From NCBI RefSeq assembly GCF_009730915.1, contig NC_052474.1, positions 1,461,501-1,525,500 on the forward strand: a stretch of DNA of 64,000 bases. The letters are read 5' to 3'. The translations under genes were made by a program, and so were the position numbers. The notes under the pieces are model-generated. The model saw only the letters and a list, made by a program, of their open reading frames with translations. It was not told the DNA's origin and did not search any database. This DNA is from Dioscorea cayenensis subsp. rotundata (taxonomy: Eukaryota > Streptophyta > Magnoliopsida > Dioscoreales > Dioscoreaceae). Below are positions 43,798-54,351 of the stretch, piece by piece. Positions within the stretch are counted from its first letter, which is position 1. Each line of letters begins with the position of its first letter.

Positions 43798-46199
43798 ATG
43801 GAAGGCTGGGAGGAATCCTGCAAGGTTTGTTCTTTTTTTTTTTCAAATCCCTAGCTTTTAATTTCTATCATTTCATGTGCAATCGTTGTTTTTGTTAAGA
43901 ATTAGGGTTTTTTTCCTGCAATCTTATGTGCTGGTTGTATGAGTGAGTTGTGATGATTGGTTTGGGGAATGATTATTGAAAGTAGCTGCATTTGTTGTAT
44001 TTGCTCGCCTTCAAATTGGGAAATGGAACATATTATGCTCATTCTTTTTTTATAATGGAAATCATTCTTAAATCTATGAGTTTGAACTTTTTTAGGCTAA
44101 AATTTGAAGCAGCGTGTTAGGTATTGCAAAAATTTAGAAGATTAACAATCAAATAAGTATTAAAACTGTTGATTTTGTAAAAATTTCTTGCGAGAAACTA
44201 TGGAAGTGCTTGTGTAAACGTGTAGAACAGGCCAGAGTTTCCATGCTTCCTTTCATTTATTGTTGGTTTTAGCTGCAAATTTTACATGTTTCCTGGTATT
44301 TTACTTGCGCAATTGAATGCCAGGATTTTATTCTTATACATAAGTTGAAGAACATGAATGCTCTCATAAGCCTGTAACCATGACCAGTGAGTACCAGTTA
44401 GATATCTGTTTGCTCTTTAATTTGATTGGCGTTCATGTTTAAACTCTTTAGGGGCAGAAATATTGAATTGTGCTCTGGCAATTTTACCATCCTCACCAAT
44501 TTAATCAAAGAAATTAAACTTTTTGTGTGACCAGAGGATTTAGTATTATATTTCTTGGAGTGGAATTTCTTTGAATTAAAACTACTATTTGTTGTAAAGA
44601 CTGTTCAAGACTGAATTAGCTGCACTGACCCTTTTTGCTATTTGCGTATAAGATATATTTGAAGTAGGTTTTATAGGATCTGATATGAAGAAAGGCTTGT
44701 CTAGGAATCATTTCAAGAAGAATTGCTTCTTCTATATTTGGTACAAGCTTGGTATTAAACCTGAGTTTCCTGATAAAGGCAAGATGTTTGAAGGGCATTA
44801 TTGAGAGTCTTCTTGCAGGCAATTCTATATAGAGGTGAATGTATTTTGTAAGTGATTCTAGTTTGCAAATAAGATATTTCTTACAGGAAAGCAACAGCGA
44901 ACTTTAGCTTACAAATAAATTTGACTACAAGTATCCACTGTTATCACTATGTTGCTTTTGAAAATGAGTGCTGATAGGTCACCAATATCACTGGTTAGCC
45001 TTGTATGGCATGTTAACCGCTGAGTGGATGAATATGTATGTGTTGGACAGAAAATAATAGTATAACTTATCATTGGGGAATTTTCTTGTCTTGTCTCGTC
45101 TTGTTTAACTGTAATCATCATTTTTTTTTTTTAGTTTTTTGCTATCTGCTAAAAATGATCAGCTAGGAAATGATTAGTTCATCACTTCATCCCCAAATTT
45201 TGTGGATGTAAATGAGATTAATTCTTACTAGCAGTTTTCTCTTTTGATAGGACTACTACAAAGTGTTGGAGGTTGACTTCGATGCTACAGATGAACTTAT
45301 TAGATTGAATTATCGAAAACTTGCGTTGGTAGGCTCTTTTTTCTTTGTCGACCTGGTTTATCATATTCTTTTTATGGAATTGTCACACACTTTAGATAGT
45401 TTACATTTTCAAGAAATTTCAAGAACTAAACTGTAAGGATGTTTTCTTTTCATGATTAGAAATGGCATCCAGACAAGCATAAAGGTAATAGTGCTGTTAC
45501 TGCAAAGTTTCAGGAGATAAATGAAGCTTACAAAGGTAACTTGATGACTATTGCCTCCCGATGTTGCATGTTTTTTTTTTCATATTGGGCATGCATGCAT
45601 GTGAAGGTCAAGGCCATCTATTATGACCAAGGTTGAGAAGTTCAGATTAGTCATCATTTCAGTTGTATACAATCAGTTGTGGGAATAATATGGTATTAAG
45701 AACAAGTCCAAGTGAAATTTTCAAGATTGTCGTTTAAGGCAGCTGACACACTAAAACCCTTGTTCTTTTCTTATCATAGTGCTGAGTGATCCAGCTAAGA
45801 GACTTGATTATGATATGTCCGGCAGTTACATAATCAATCGATTCTCTCTACGGGTAAGAATATTGTCAATTGATGACTGATCATGAATGTTGCTAACATT
45901 ACTTTCGGTTTTGACCTCCGGGGTTTCTGAAGTTGTTGTAAACATGGTTATTTTGTTCTGGCAGGAATATCTCGCACGATTCAAAGGAATGATACTCACA
46001 TGCAATGGCCTCGGCATTGATCATTCCTCAGCTTGGTAATCATTCGCATCATTTTTCACCTCTCAATAATAAAATACGAACCTCATGCTATGGCCTATGG
46101 TCTATGGGAGATGAATAGAGCATGGATGGTAACTGATGAAAACTAATATGCTTCTGCAGGACAAATCAATTAGTTGAAACCAAGGCCAGGGATCAGTAG
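43798..46199 (+). CDS. Small J-domain (DnaJ-like) co-chaperone, six exons
   Basis: J-domain proteins bring substrates to Hsp70 and stimulate its ATPase. Coding exons are 43798-43824, 45251-45328, 45460-45535, 45780-45853, 45965-46035 and 46160-46199, all with GT-AG introns and consistent phases, giving 121 residues. The J domain starts at DYYKVLEVD (10-18) and has the catalytic HPD at 38-40 (KWHPDKH), then [13 protein letters not shown] (52-64) and RLDYD (68-72). After it comes the segment [20 protein letters not shown] (85-104), which I recall as shared with one class of small plant J proteins. No zinc finger, signal peptide or membrane segment is visible, so it is a type III, probably cytosolic or nuclear protein. 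Intron 1 is long (1.4 kb). The chosen ATG gives a short leader and is the first in frame. Confidence 0.9.
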
Positions 46200-46680
46200 A
46201 ACAGGATCTTTCTCACTCTCACATTATGGGATGTTGTTGTCCTGTTTTGGTGTTGAACTTGAAATGGTTCACAACTTGTATTTGTGAACACCCTTAGCTA
46301 GCTTGTCAATTTCTGGTTTAAGATATATATAACAAATGTAATATATTCCAGTGCGAATGTCTGCATTATTTTCAACTTGTACCACACATTGTTTTTATCA
46401 ATGACATCCACATCATTCTAATTTCTAAATCATAGTCTAGTCATCAAAAAATGTTTTTAAAGTCTGTGACCACCGACAAGAGACATTGTTTGGTTTATAA
46501 TCATTCATCATCATTATCAATAGTTCCAAATGTGATTGATTGAAAACATACATCCAATGGTGTTTTTTCTAAGTTACGTGATGACATAAAACATGGATCA
46601 AAAAAAGTTAAAAAAAAAACAAGTCTGAAAAAGATTAAAAAAAGAGGACAAACGGAGATTACTAAAGAGTACGACGAAAG
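46200..46680. other. 3' UTR of the J-domain gene and convergent spacer
   Basis: The J-domain gene and the following minus-strand gene converge here. The sequence up to about 46350 reads like a 3' UTR, with AATATA/AATGTAATA words that could serve as polyadenylation signals. The rest is AT-rich without features. Confidence 0.5.
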
Positions 46681-47211
46681 CTAGTTGGCAGAAGAGGCGA
46701 TGAAGATGCGTATCTGATCAAGAAATGTGATGTCCTGCGGGCGATCCTTGCGCTTAACGTAGTCCAACACCTCCTTCTCGGAATAACAGCACAAACCCTT
46801 CATCCCGTTCCGGCTCCATAGCTGTTCCGCGTAGCTCCGATGAGCGTAGTACGCCTCCGCCTTCACGATTTCTCCTTCTCCTTCTCTTCCTTGGACCTCC
46901 TCACGGATGGAGATTGGTAAACGCTCGTAGTGGCCGCGGAGAGTGCCCTCCAATTCGTCCAGACGAATCAGGGCTCGGGGAGAGACGGAATAGAGCTCAC
47001 CTCGGACTTTATCGCCGGCACCGGGGAGGTTGAGGAGGAAGGGGACACTGTAGGGACCGCAGACGAGAGGGAGAGGTGTGACGGTGATGGCGTGGCCGAG
47101 ATAGATGGCGTTGCCGGCGAGGATGAGGTCTTGCATGAGGACGTGGTTGGAGAAGCCGCGCTTCAAGGTACCATATGTGAATATCACGGTCCACTTCTCT
47201 TCCGCCGCCAT
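46681..47211 (-). CDS. AIG2-like / gamma-glutamylcyclotransferase-fold protein
   Basis: This is a 176-residue intronless protein of the GGCT-like (AIG2-like, GGACT-type) family. Members cleave gamma-glutamyl amines or peptides with release of 5-oxoproline; the substrate of this one is not known. The family hallmark YGTLKRG is at residues 13-19 and forms the loop that holds the gamma-glutamyl group. The acidic general-base region DELEG lies at 85-89 (E88 the likely catalytic Glu), followed by a conserved Y (95) in GHYERL. The C-terminal region has [15 protein letters not shown]. No signal peptide is seen, so a cytosolic enzyme is likely. The start at 47211 ([16 protein letters not shown]) puts the motif at the usual distance. 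Directly upstream is a GATGGC hexamer run in the 5' UTR. It converges with the J-domain gene. Confidence 0.88.
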   Translation of the reverse strand: MAAEEKWTVIFTYGTLKRGFSNHVLMQDLILAGNAIYLGHAITVTPLPLVCGPYSVPFLLNLPGAGDKVRGELYSVSPRALIRLDELEGTLRGHYERLPISIREEVQGREGEGEIVKAEAYYAHRSYAEQLWSRNGMKGLCCYSEKEVLDYVKRKDRPQDITFLDQIRIFIASSAN

Positions 47212-47246
47212 CGACGGCGATGGCGATGGCGATGGAGATGGATGGA
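47212..47246. repeat. GATGGC-type short tandem repeat in the 5' UTR
   Basis: Several GATGGC/GATGGA hexamers stand directly before the start codon of the AIG2-like gene. They could form an unstable site or affect translation initiation, but this is speculative. Confidence 0.7.
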
Positions 47247-47347
47247 TCTCTGTGACCCTTTTTTTTGGCTTTTTATTTGGGGAGTAATGCGCGATGGTGC
47301 CAGGGATGAATCAGGAATGGATCGGTGATGATGGATGGGTCGTTGCT

Positions 47348-47358
47348 TTATAATATAG
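47348..47358 (-). promoter_or_regulatory. Candidate TATA box of the AIG2-like gene
   Basis: The minus strand reads CTATATTATAAAG about 137-147 bp before the ATG. With a start site some 30 bp further on it would leave a 5' UTR of about 110 bp, which is plausible. No experimental support is available. Confidence 0.4.
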
Positions 47359-47359
47359 A

Positions 47360-49583
47360 CACGCAGCCTGATGAGTGATGATGGCCAATCCGCAACGAGG
47401 TTGATTCAGGCCCACTTCCGTCAAACATTTTATTTATTTATTTCAAATTATTATTATTATTATTATTTCGTGGGTGTGGGAAAATGAATACCTGGCTGCT
47501 AATTATATATTGTTATAAAATATAACTCAAAATAGGTTTCCGTCTTTTTTTATTTATTTAATTAATGTCTCTATTTGTAGAGACTTAAAAAAGATGAATT
47601 AGGGATTGGATTTACATTAATTTATAAGAGGAAAAGATGCATGTAAAAATATACTTGCTATTATTAAAAAAAATGATAAAAATGGTAGGAGAGGCATTCA
47701 TAGCTGTATTTATAACATATATTACATTATTACTGTCATATGAATTGTTAATGTAAAGTATTTTTGTATAATATTTTTTATTTTTTGATAATCTTAAAAA
47801 AGTGAAATCATTGTTCCTCCCAGATGTATCGTGCAAAAACAATTGATTCAAACTCCATTTTTGTGTCATTGACTTAGTTTCTTAAGACTTATTTAATAAA
47901 ATTAAGTTATTGATTGAATATTGAATAAATGTTAATAGAAGTTCACATTTACATAGGAGTTGATTTTGAAATTATTGTCTGATAATTCATATATATATAT
48001 ATATATAATGATTTCAAATGTGATGTAAATATACAATAAAATTAATTATGAACTTCAACCTAAATTAACAGATTTTAAACTAATTAAAATACAATCAAAA
48101 CTCTTCTTTCCTGGTCCTAGTAATCCCTGCGGAGGTGGATTCATGGCTCAAAATGACATTGTTCCTTAGTTAACTCGCTGGCAAATGGTCCCATGTTTGG
48201 CACCAAACAAATGCATCGAGTGGAGGCAAACGAAGTTATTATTTTGAGACAATAGCGTGATTCAGTGAATCATTTCATCCACATTATTACATGGCACATT
48301 ATGCTTATGTTATATGTCAGGTCCAAACCCAGATTAAAGCTTATACAATAAAGAAACAAGCGCTTGTCGGAGTTCTTAGTTGAATAATATTTAACACTCA
48401 TATATCCCACCATCCCTCTAATTCATAATAATATATTAATATTAACCAACTCCATGATCAAAGATATCATGCGTGGCTGAGTGGACCAACCAACATTATG
48501 CATCAAACCAAATTCAAATTTTTAAATATTAATATTAATTACCATAAAACGCACTCACACCCATGAACCTACAATATTATTACTCCATTTGTTTTACAAA
48601 ACCTCTGTATAAATATCTCAATTAAGTCCGAGTTGGTGAAGCTTAAAAAAATATAATTAATTATTTTAATGTTTTTAATAATCATAAATAATAAGACTAT
48701 CCGTACCGTAACTCTTATATTTAATGCATTAAAAAAAAACATCCCCATAAAAGCAAACATTATGACTAGTTCAAACATACATTTATACGTGCACCGAATT
48801 TCATGCTTTATTTTTTTTTAATCATATAAATTAAACTCGATTTGATAAATAATTAGAATAAAAAAATACTAGAATAATGAGACAACCATACCCATTCAAT
48901 AATAATAATAAATAATAATAATAATAATAATAATATAAGTAAAGAAATGTATAAACAAGCAGTCAACCAATAACGTCTATGAACAAAAGTCAAAGTAAGC
49001 AGCAGCAGCAGCAGCAGCGTCCATTATCCATACTTTTTTTCTTTATCTTATTATTTTTCTAAAATTAAACCACCCACCACCACCAGCACCACCCACCAGC
49101 ACTCTGGGTTAAAAGTTAGATTCCCTACCCCGTTGAAAAGCCCATGCGGTGACAAACTAGAAAACGACGCTACCACGTGTACGGATGACAGTAGCACGTG
49201 AGACCCTTTTTTCCACCCTTAAAAAGCTTTCCCTAAAACCCATCCTACGGTCCTTATTCCATCTCACCCTCCCCATTCCTCATTCCTCCGTTCGCCGGCA
49301 CGGACCCCATCACCCGTTTGGTCTGCCAAATTGCCAATCGTCGTCCTCCTCCTAGTCTACCTTCAATTTTTTAATTAATTAATTAATTGAAAGATTTTTA
49401 ATTGATAATAAAGTGGTTGAAATTTATGGGAATATATATACGAGATTAATTAATTATTTACGATGAAACAGGAGGATTGAAACCCCAAAACAAAATTCCC
49501 AATCGAAAAAAGGAATGAAAAATAAGGGGGGAAAATTGAAGGAGGATTTATGTTTATAGCTCTACCTCTTGAGTTACTTCTCG
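47360..49583. other. Intergenic stretch between two minus-strand genes
   Basis: No gene supported. The stretch is AT-rich with small (AT)n, (ATT)n and (AAT)n runs (about 47448-47466, 47987-48007, 48898-48935), a (CAG/GCA)n run near 48999-49018 and a CCACCA-rich part near 49071-49100. CACGTG words at about 49176-49181 and 49195-49200 (G-box-like) lie in the 3' flank of the OCTOPUS-like gene. The right end is presumably its 3' UTR. Confidence 0.5.
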
Positions 49584-50156
49584 TCATCCGCGGCACAACG
49601 GCGAGCGCTGCTCCTGAAGGACCTTCGCCGTTTTCCGGTGACGGAACGCTTTCATAGGACTAGGGAAATGCCATCCCTTGCTTTTTGATGCTGCCTCCCC
49701 AACACCCACCGTCCTCGACCTGGACAGCTTCTCCGGCGGCGCCTCAGACGGAGCTCTTCCAGCTGATCTCCAGAACGGCCAGAAAACAGACATCCAGCCC
49801 TTTCTCACCGGCTGCTTATCCTCCGCCACCGATCGCGAGCGTGTAAACGGGATCGCGACAGATCGGGACCGTGGGAGTGCCGGTTCGCTCTCGATCAGAT
49901 TGGAGACACGACCGATGGCGCCGATCCCGGATACAGAACCGGATCGGAGTAGATCAACAGAGCAGAAGGAGGAGAATGAGGAGGACGAAGAGGAGGCTGA
50001 GGGTGCGCACTTGCAGGGTCGCACGTGAGAGCAGTCGGGGCAAAGAAGAAGAAGGCGATCACGGAGGCACAAGGCGCAGATGCCAGGTCGGAGCCGCGAG
50101 GGATGCTTTCGGCACCTCCAGATCTCCTCCCACGGTACCATCTCCTCCATCGCCAT
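49584..50156 (-). CDS. Short OCTOPUS-like (DUF740-type) protein
   Basis: This is a 190-residue intronless frame, GC-rich against its AT-rich surroundings. The N-terminal part has a Cys/His motif CRKHPSRLRPGICALCLRDR (15-34), then LLLLCPDC. The C..HP......GIC..CL..RL pattern is the conserved start of plant OCTOPUS/OCTOPUS-like (DUF740) proteins, which are membrane-associated polar factors of phloem and related cells. The rest is Ser/Arg-rich with three SRS/SRT-type repeats (PRSRSVA, TRSRSVA, SRSRTVG-like), probably phosphorylated and disordered. A WMSVFWPFW stretch and a basic C-terminal segment follow. It is much shorter than OCTOPUS itself (over 600 residues). The family call rests on the N-terminal motif; function is inferred. 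Confidence 0.65.
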   Translation of the reverse strand: MAMEEMVPWEEIWRCRKHPSRLRPGICALCLRDRLLLLCPDCSHVRPCKCAPSASSSSSSFSSFCSVDLLRSGSVSGIGAIGRVSNLIESEPALPRSRSVAIPFTRSRSVAEDKQPVRKGWMSVFWPFWRSAGRAPSEAPPEKLSRSRTVGVGEAASKSKGWHFPSPMKAFRHRKTAKVLQEQRSPLCRG

Positions 50157-50219
50157 TGATGCCGCAGCGCTGCTTCTCCTTCCGAAGCTTAGTTTGTTGG
50201 GATTCGGGGAGTGAGCGTT

Positions 50220-50227
50220 ATTATATA

Positions 50228-50259
<32 letters not shown>
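50220..50259. repeat. (TA)n/(ATA)n microsatellite in the promoter
   Basis: A TATATATA run followed by ATA triplets stands about 65-100 bp upstream of the OCTOPUS-like start on the minus strand. It could supply the TATA box or be simply a microsatellite. Confidence 0.7.
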
Positions 50260-53200
50260 CCGGGAGACGGTGATCTCGCTGGTTAGAATTTAACCACGGT
50301 TAAGTGCCTGAACCGGCGGCTCTCTATAATTCAAATGCCCTTATACTTTCTGGAATTTACTGTAGTGCCACTGGATTAATCTGAGCCGTTGGATTGACGC
50401 GGGAATGACGATAGGGCGTTAGCCCTCCGATCCCGCTGCCAGGTGTCGCTTTGTTTGATGTGACGCACGTGCAAGAAGCATGGGGGACGGTGTGGTGGGC
50501 TCGCGTTTCGAGTTTAATGAAAGTAGACCAACATTCTTCTCTTCTCTGGATTGGTTGCTGACTGAAGGGGACGTTGATTAGGACAAATGAAAGTTAGCCA
50601 CGTGTTAGTGGACTTCCGTGTTTGGTGATCTGTCTTAATTTGGTGTGGTCTAGCCAGCTATCCGGTGTGAAGAAGCGTGGAAATCAGCTTCGTACCAAGA
50701 TACATGAACCAGCTTGTTGGGTGAAAATCTCTTACATTATTTATAACCAAGGATGATTAAAAAAAAAAAACAATAATCAAAATATATTCAAAAAATAAAA
50801 AAATATTCAGTGCTTACAAGAGAGCGAGAAGAGAGGAGGACAATAACAAACAACAAATTATCTGAAATAATTTAAAACTACAAAAAATATAAACAAAAAA
50901 TAATAAAACAAGACTGTTTTATGAAAGCAGAAAATCAGGGTTGATTATGTGTTTGTGTTAGTAGATAAAAAATCAAAAAAATACAAATTATGTTTAACAG
51001 TCGTCACTGCATCTTCAACTTTGAAAATTTATGTTTCACGAAAAAAAAAAAAAAACTCTTAATTGAAACAGTAATTGTCAAAAATATTTCAATGAGATTT
51101 TGATACCCCATTGGTGCAGATATTGATTGTTTAGGAGATGGATGATAATAAATTAATAATGACTTAATTTTTAGGGCCTTGCTCTTTCAGTTTCAATATG
51201 GTGCCGTATGTATATGTTTGATAGGGATTCATGGAGACATAGTCATGTGTTATCAGACACGTGAGTGGGAAACTAAAGTGATAAACTTGCAAAAATGTCC
51301 ACCATCTCTAATCTCACCCATTTTGGATTATAGTGCAAGTAGGCATAGTACTAATTTGGACCATATTGAACACCCTGCTCTTCTACAAGATATTAAGAAC
51401 ATCTTCATTATATGAGTCTTTTCATTATTAATCTATTTCCTAACTTGCTATTCAGCAACATCCAATTTAGAAAAAAATACCAAAACAGTTCAACATCAAG
51501 GGACCAAGTTCCAAATAGAAATGACAAAGATTAACAAAAAGAACATGACATTGCTAATGCTCAAAGGCACACTCAAATTACACTCAATCTCCATCTCCTT
51601 CTTGTATTCTAGCTAAGCGAGTGAGACCCATGAAGGTCCCCTTATTAGTTAGGGGCACATGCCAAGAAAGCTCCATTTAAATAAAGAAAAAAACAAAACC
51701 TTCATCCCTCATCAACAAAATCTTCAAATGTCTAAATACATGTTATTGTTGAAAATATTTGACTTTTCCCCCAAATTTTTGGTGAGCATATTTTCAACAA
51801 CATTATTATCTTAATATAAAAACCAGAAAAAATAACGTGTTTTCTTGCTTCTGAAATTGTTAGATTTGAAATGTTGATAACTGATTTATAAAATATAATA
51901 TTCACGCTAAAAGGATCATAGTTCATTCTTTTGCTAAATAAGCAATTAAGAGATCAACTCTGCTGACAATATTAATTGATTTAAATATTTTTTTACTTTA
52001 TTTTAAAAAAATAATAATCAAATAAGATGCGGTTGTTGTGCATCAACAACAGCTAATAAAGTTGGGAATTAATGAGTGACACTGGGCTGACATTGATAGA
52101 TTGATCTTTTGAAAAAAGAGAAGTTGGTGCTTTGCTTTGTCTTTCATTTTATAATTTTCCAAGTTTTTTAGTCCATGCGCTCACGTTCTCGTGTAATAAC
52201 TTACACGGAAACTGTGAGGTTTGGTGCTGCTTTTTTATTCTATATGAAATTTATCAGGTCCAATTAATCCACTCTGAAAGCACATTTAGAAAAATCAAAT
52301 CAAGATTAAGAATTGAAAACCATGTCAAAAAGTTACTTGGTTTGTGTTTTTTTATCACAAAGTGGGAACTGAAATAATGGACCTGGTCATCCATTCAAGT
52401 TCAAACTGCTCCCAAAATGGTCCAATTTTTTTTTTTTTGAGAAATTGATGACTATTCTTATCACGGCCAAGAAATTCCTGACATTCAAAATGGTCAGTTT
52501 ATGATCTTAAAATATTACCTCATAACATATATAAATACATTTCAATTGCCGGTCAATCTCTTTGAAATTTTCATGTCAAAGGTGTCCTTTATACGTCAAC
52601 ATTTCATCTCTAAATAAACCTTGTTTGACCAAACCACTTACCATAATAAATCAACGCTAATGATTGAAAACAAACAAATATTTTTTTTAAAAAATATATA
52701 ATCCATAATTTTATTAAAGTAGAAAGAGAAATAAAAAGACACATTAAGGTAAAAAAAAAAACATGAGTCTCTCAACAGAGGTGAGACACTAAAAAAATAA
52801 GAGGACTGAACTGGTTAAGATCACAGTCTGGTAACATATTCGGTGGGAGTAACTTACTCCAAGACTAGGTTATGATATGAATTTAACAAATAGATTTTTA
52901 TTTTTTATTTTTAGAAAATTTGAATATAATAATATAGATTTTCTAAATTCTATTTCGGGCCCAATCCGATACTAAGCCCAAATCTCGGGCCTGGTTCGTC
53001 AGATGTATCTTTCTTTATAATCGCTAACTAACGAATCCAGCGTTGCTTAAACGCTTGTTAAAAAATATTTAAAGATCACAATGCCTACGAAATCTTCAAA
53101 AATCAAATCAAATCACACTATTATCCAATCATTTGTCGCCACGTGTTCGATTCATCATTACCTTTTCACATTGTTGGAACGGGCTCCCTATCCGGCCTAT

Positions 53201-53330
53201 TACCAGAATCCGCCACGTGGCAATTACACCAGCACCGCCTTAGTGTGGATCAAAATTGGAAGCCTGGACGATTTCCTATAAATTACACGCCAGAGCGTCA
53301 ACGAAGCAAAGCCCTTTCGACGCGTCACTA
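50260..53330. other. Intergenic region, divergent promoter space
   Basis: The OCTOPUS-like gene (minus) and the long coiled-coil gene (plus) diverge from this region. No gene is supported; a 78-codon frame at 51179-51415 has no recognisable features. CACGTG words near 50466 and 50600 lie upstream of the OCTOPUS-like gene. Most of the middle (50750-52950) is AT-rich with A and T runs and shows no transposon ends. Confidence 0.5.
53139..53221. promoter_or_regulatory. Two G-box elements upstream of the coiled-coil gene
   Basis: CCACGTGT (53139-53146) and the palindrome GCCACGTGGC (53212-53221) lie 73 bp apart, just before the likely first exon. The ACGTG core is bound by bZIP and bHLH factors in plants (light or ABA response). 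The pair and its place in the proximal promoter make it a good candidate, but binding is not shown. Confidence 0.5.
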
Positions 53331-53396
53331 GTTCCGCTCTTTTCGCTCCCTCTTCTCCTTCTCTTGGATTCCAGCTCTCCGATCCCTCCAAGATTG
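53331..53396 (+). other. Likely non-coding first exon of the coiled-coil gene
   Basis: A CT-rich stretch ends at a good donor (AAGATTG|GTAAATC, 53397). The next acceptor that leads to the start codon is at 54345-54346, so a 950 bp 5' UTR intron is inferred. The left border of the exon is not known. Introns in the 5' UTR are common in plant housekeeping genes. Confidence 0.5.
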
Positions 53397-54351
53397 GTAA
53401 ATCTCTTTGTTCTTCCGAATCTTGTTGTGCTTTTAATGTAATTCGAATTTCTAGTTCGTGATTTGTCTGATTTCTCTCCATTTTTTGAAAGGTTTTCTTG
53501 ATTGTTGTTGTGGTTTGGAGTTGGGATTGTTTGTATTTTGTTTTTGGTTCTGATTTCTTTGATATGTTTGAGAGGCGGCCGGGGAATGGTGCTGTTGCTC
53601 TAGGCCTGGTACCAAGATTAGGTTTTCTATTTAGTTTCAAGAAATCATGGCGTTATGTGTAATTCTTGATATTGATTTCTTTATAATTTTGCGAGCTGTG
53701 TTTGCTTTGATGATCATGAATTGTTTCTTTCCATAGTTGAATTTGCTGCTGCTGATGTATTTGTATGTTTTTATCATGATAATATGATTGGAATGGTTAT
53801 ACTGGCATCGAAAATTTTTGTACTATTTAATTTTCTTGAATTTTTCCTTAGTTTATTGATCCTGTGGATGCTCAGGTTGGAATCTGTTTGAGATGTCTGT
53901 GGTTAAGTATATATTTAAATAAAGGGCAATGAAATTATTAAAAGAGAATCACATCTTTTTCTCCACATGGAAAAGGAGCCTTATGCTAAAGATTGGAAGA
54001 AACAATACCATCATTATTCCTGTCTGTAGTTTTACCTCTGCATCTACTGCTTTCTTTTATTGAGCAAACCAAATTGTAGCTTTCAGACCCTTCAGGAAAA
54101 GATCCTAATGTGGTCATTTACAATTCCATCTGTATTTTATGCTTTTGATAAGTCAGAGCTTTATACCTGCATTATTTCCACTGGCCATCAAGGAACACAG
54201 CATTTAGCTGAGGTGTACTCAAGTCATCTGGGCATGTCATATCCTTTTGATGTAATAATTTGTGCTTGAGATGAAATGTTTTACTCACAAAAATGTAATT
54301 TGGTGATTGTATAATTTTACTGCCATTTTATTTGTCTTTGGGGAAGGAATT

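Noticed and set aside
46930..47328. 132-codon plus-strand frame
   Set aside because: Antisense shadow of the AIG2-like gene, running on into a GATGGC repeat.
49678..50293. Two 116-140 codon plus-strand frames
   Set aside because: They are antisense shadows of the GC-rich OCTOPUS-like gene.
51179..51415. 78-codon frame in the intergenic region
   Set aside because: No family features, no splice context and no compositional difference from the surroundings.
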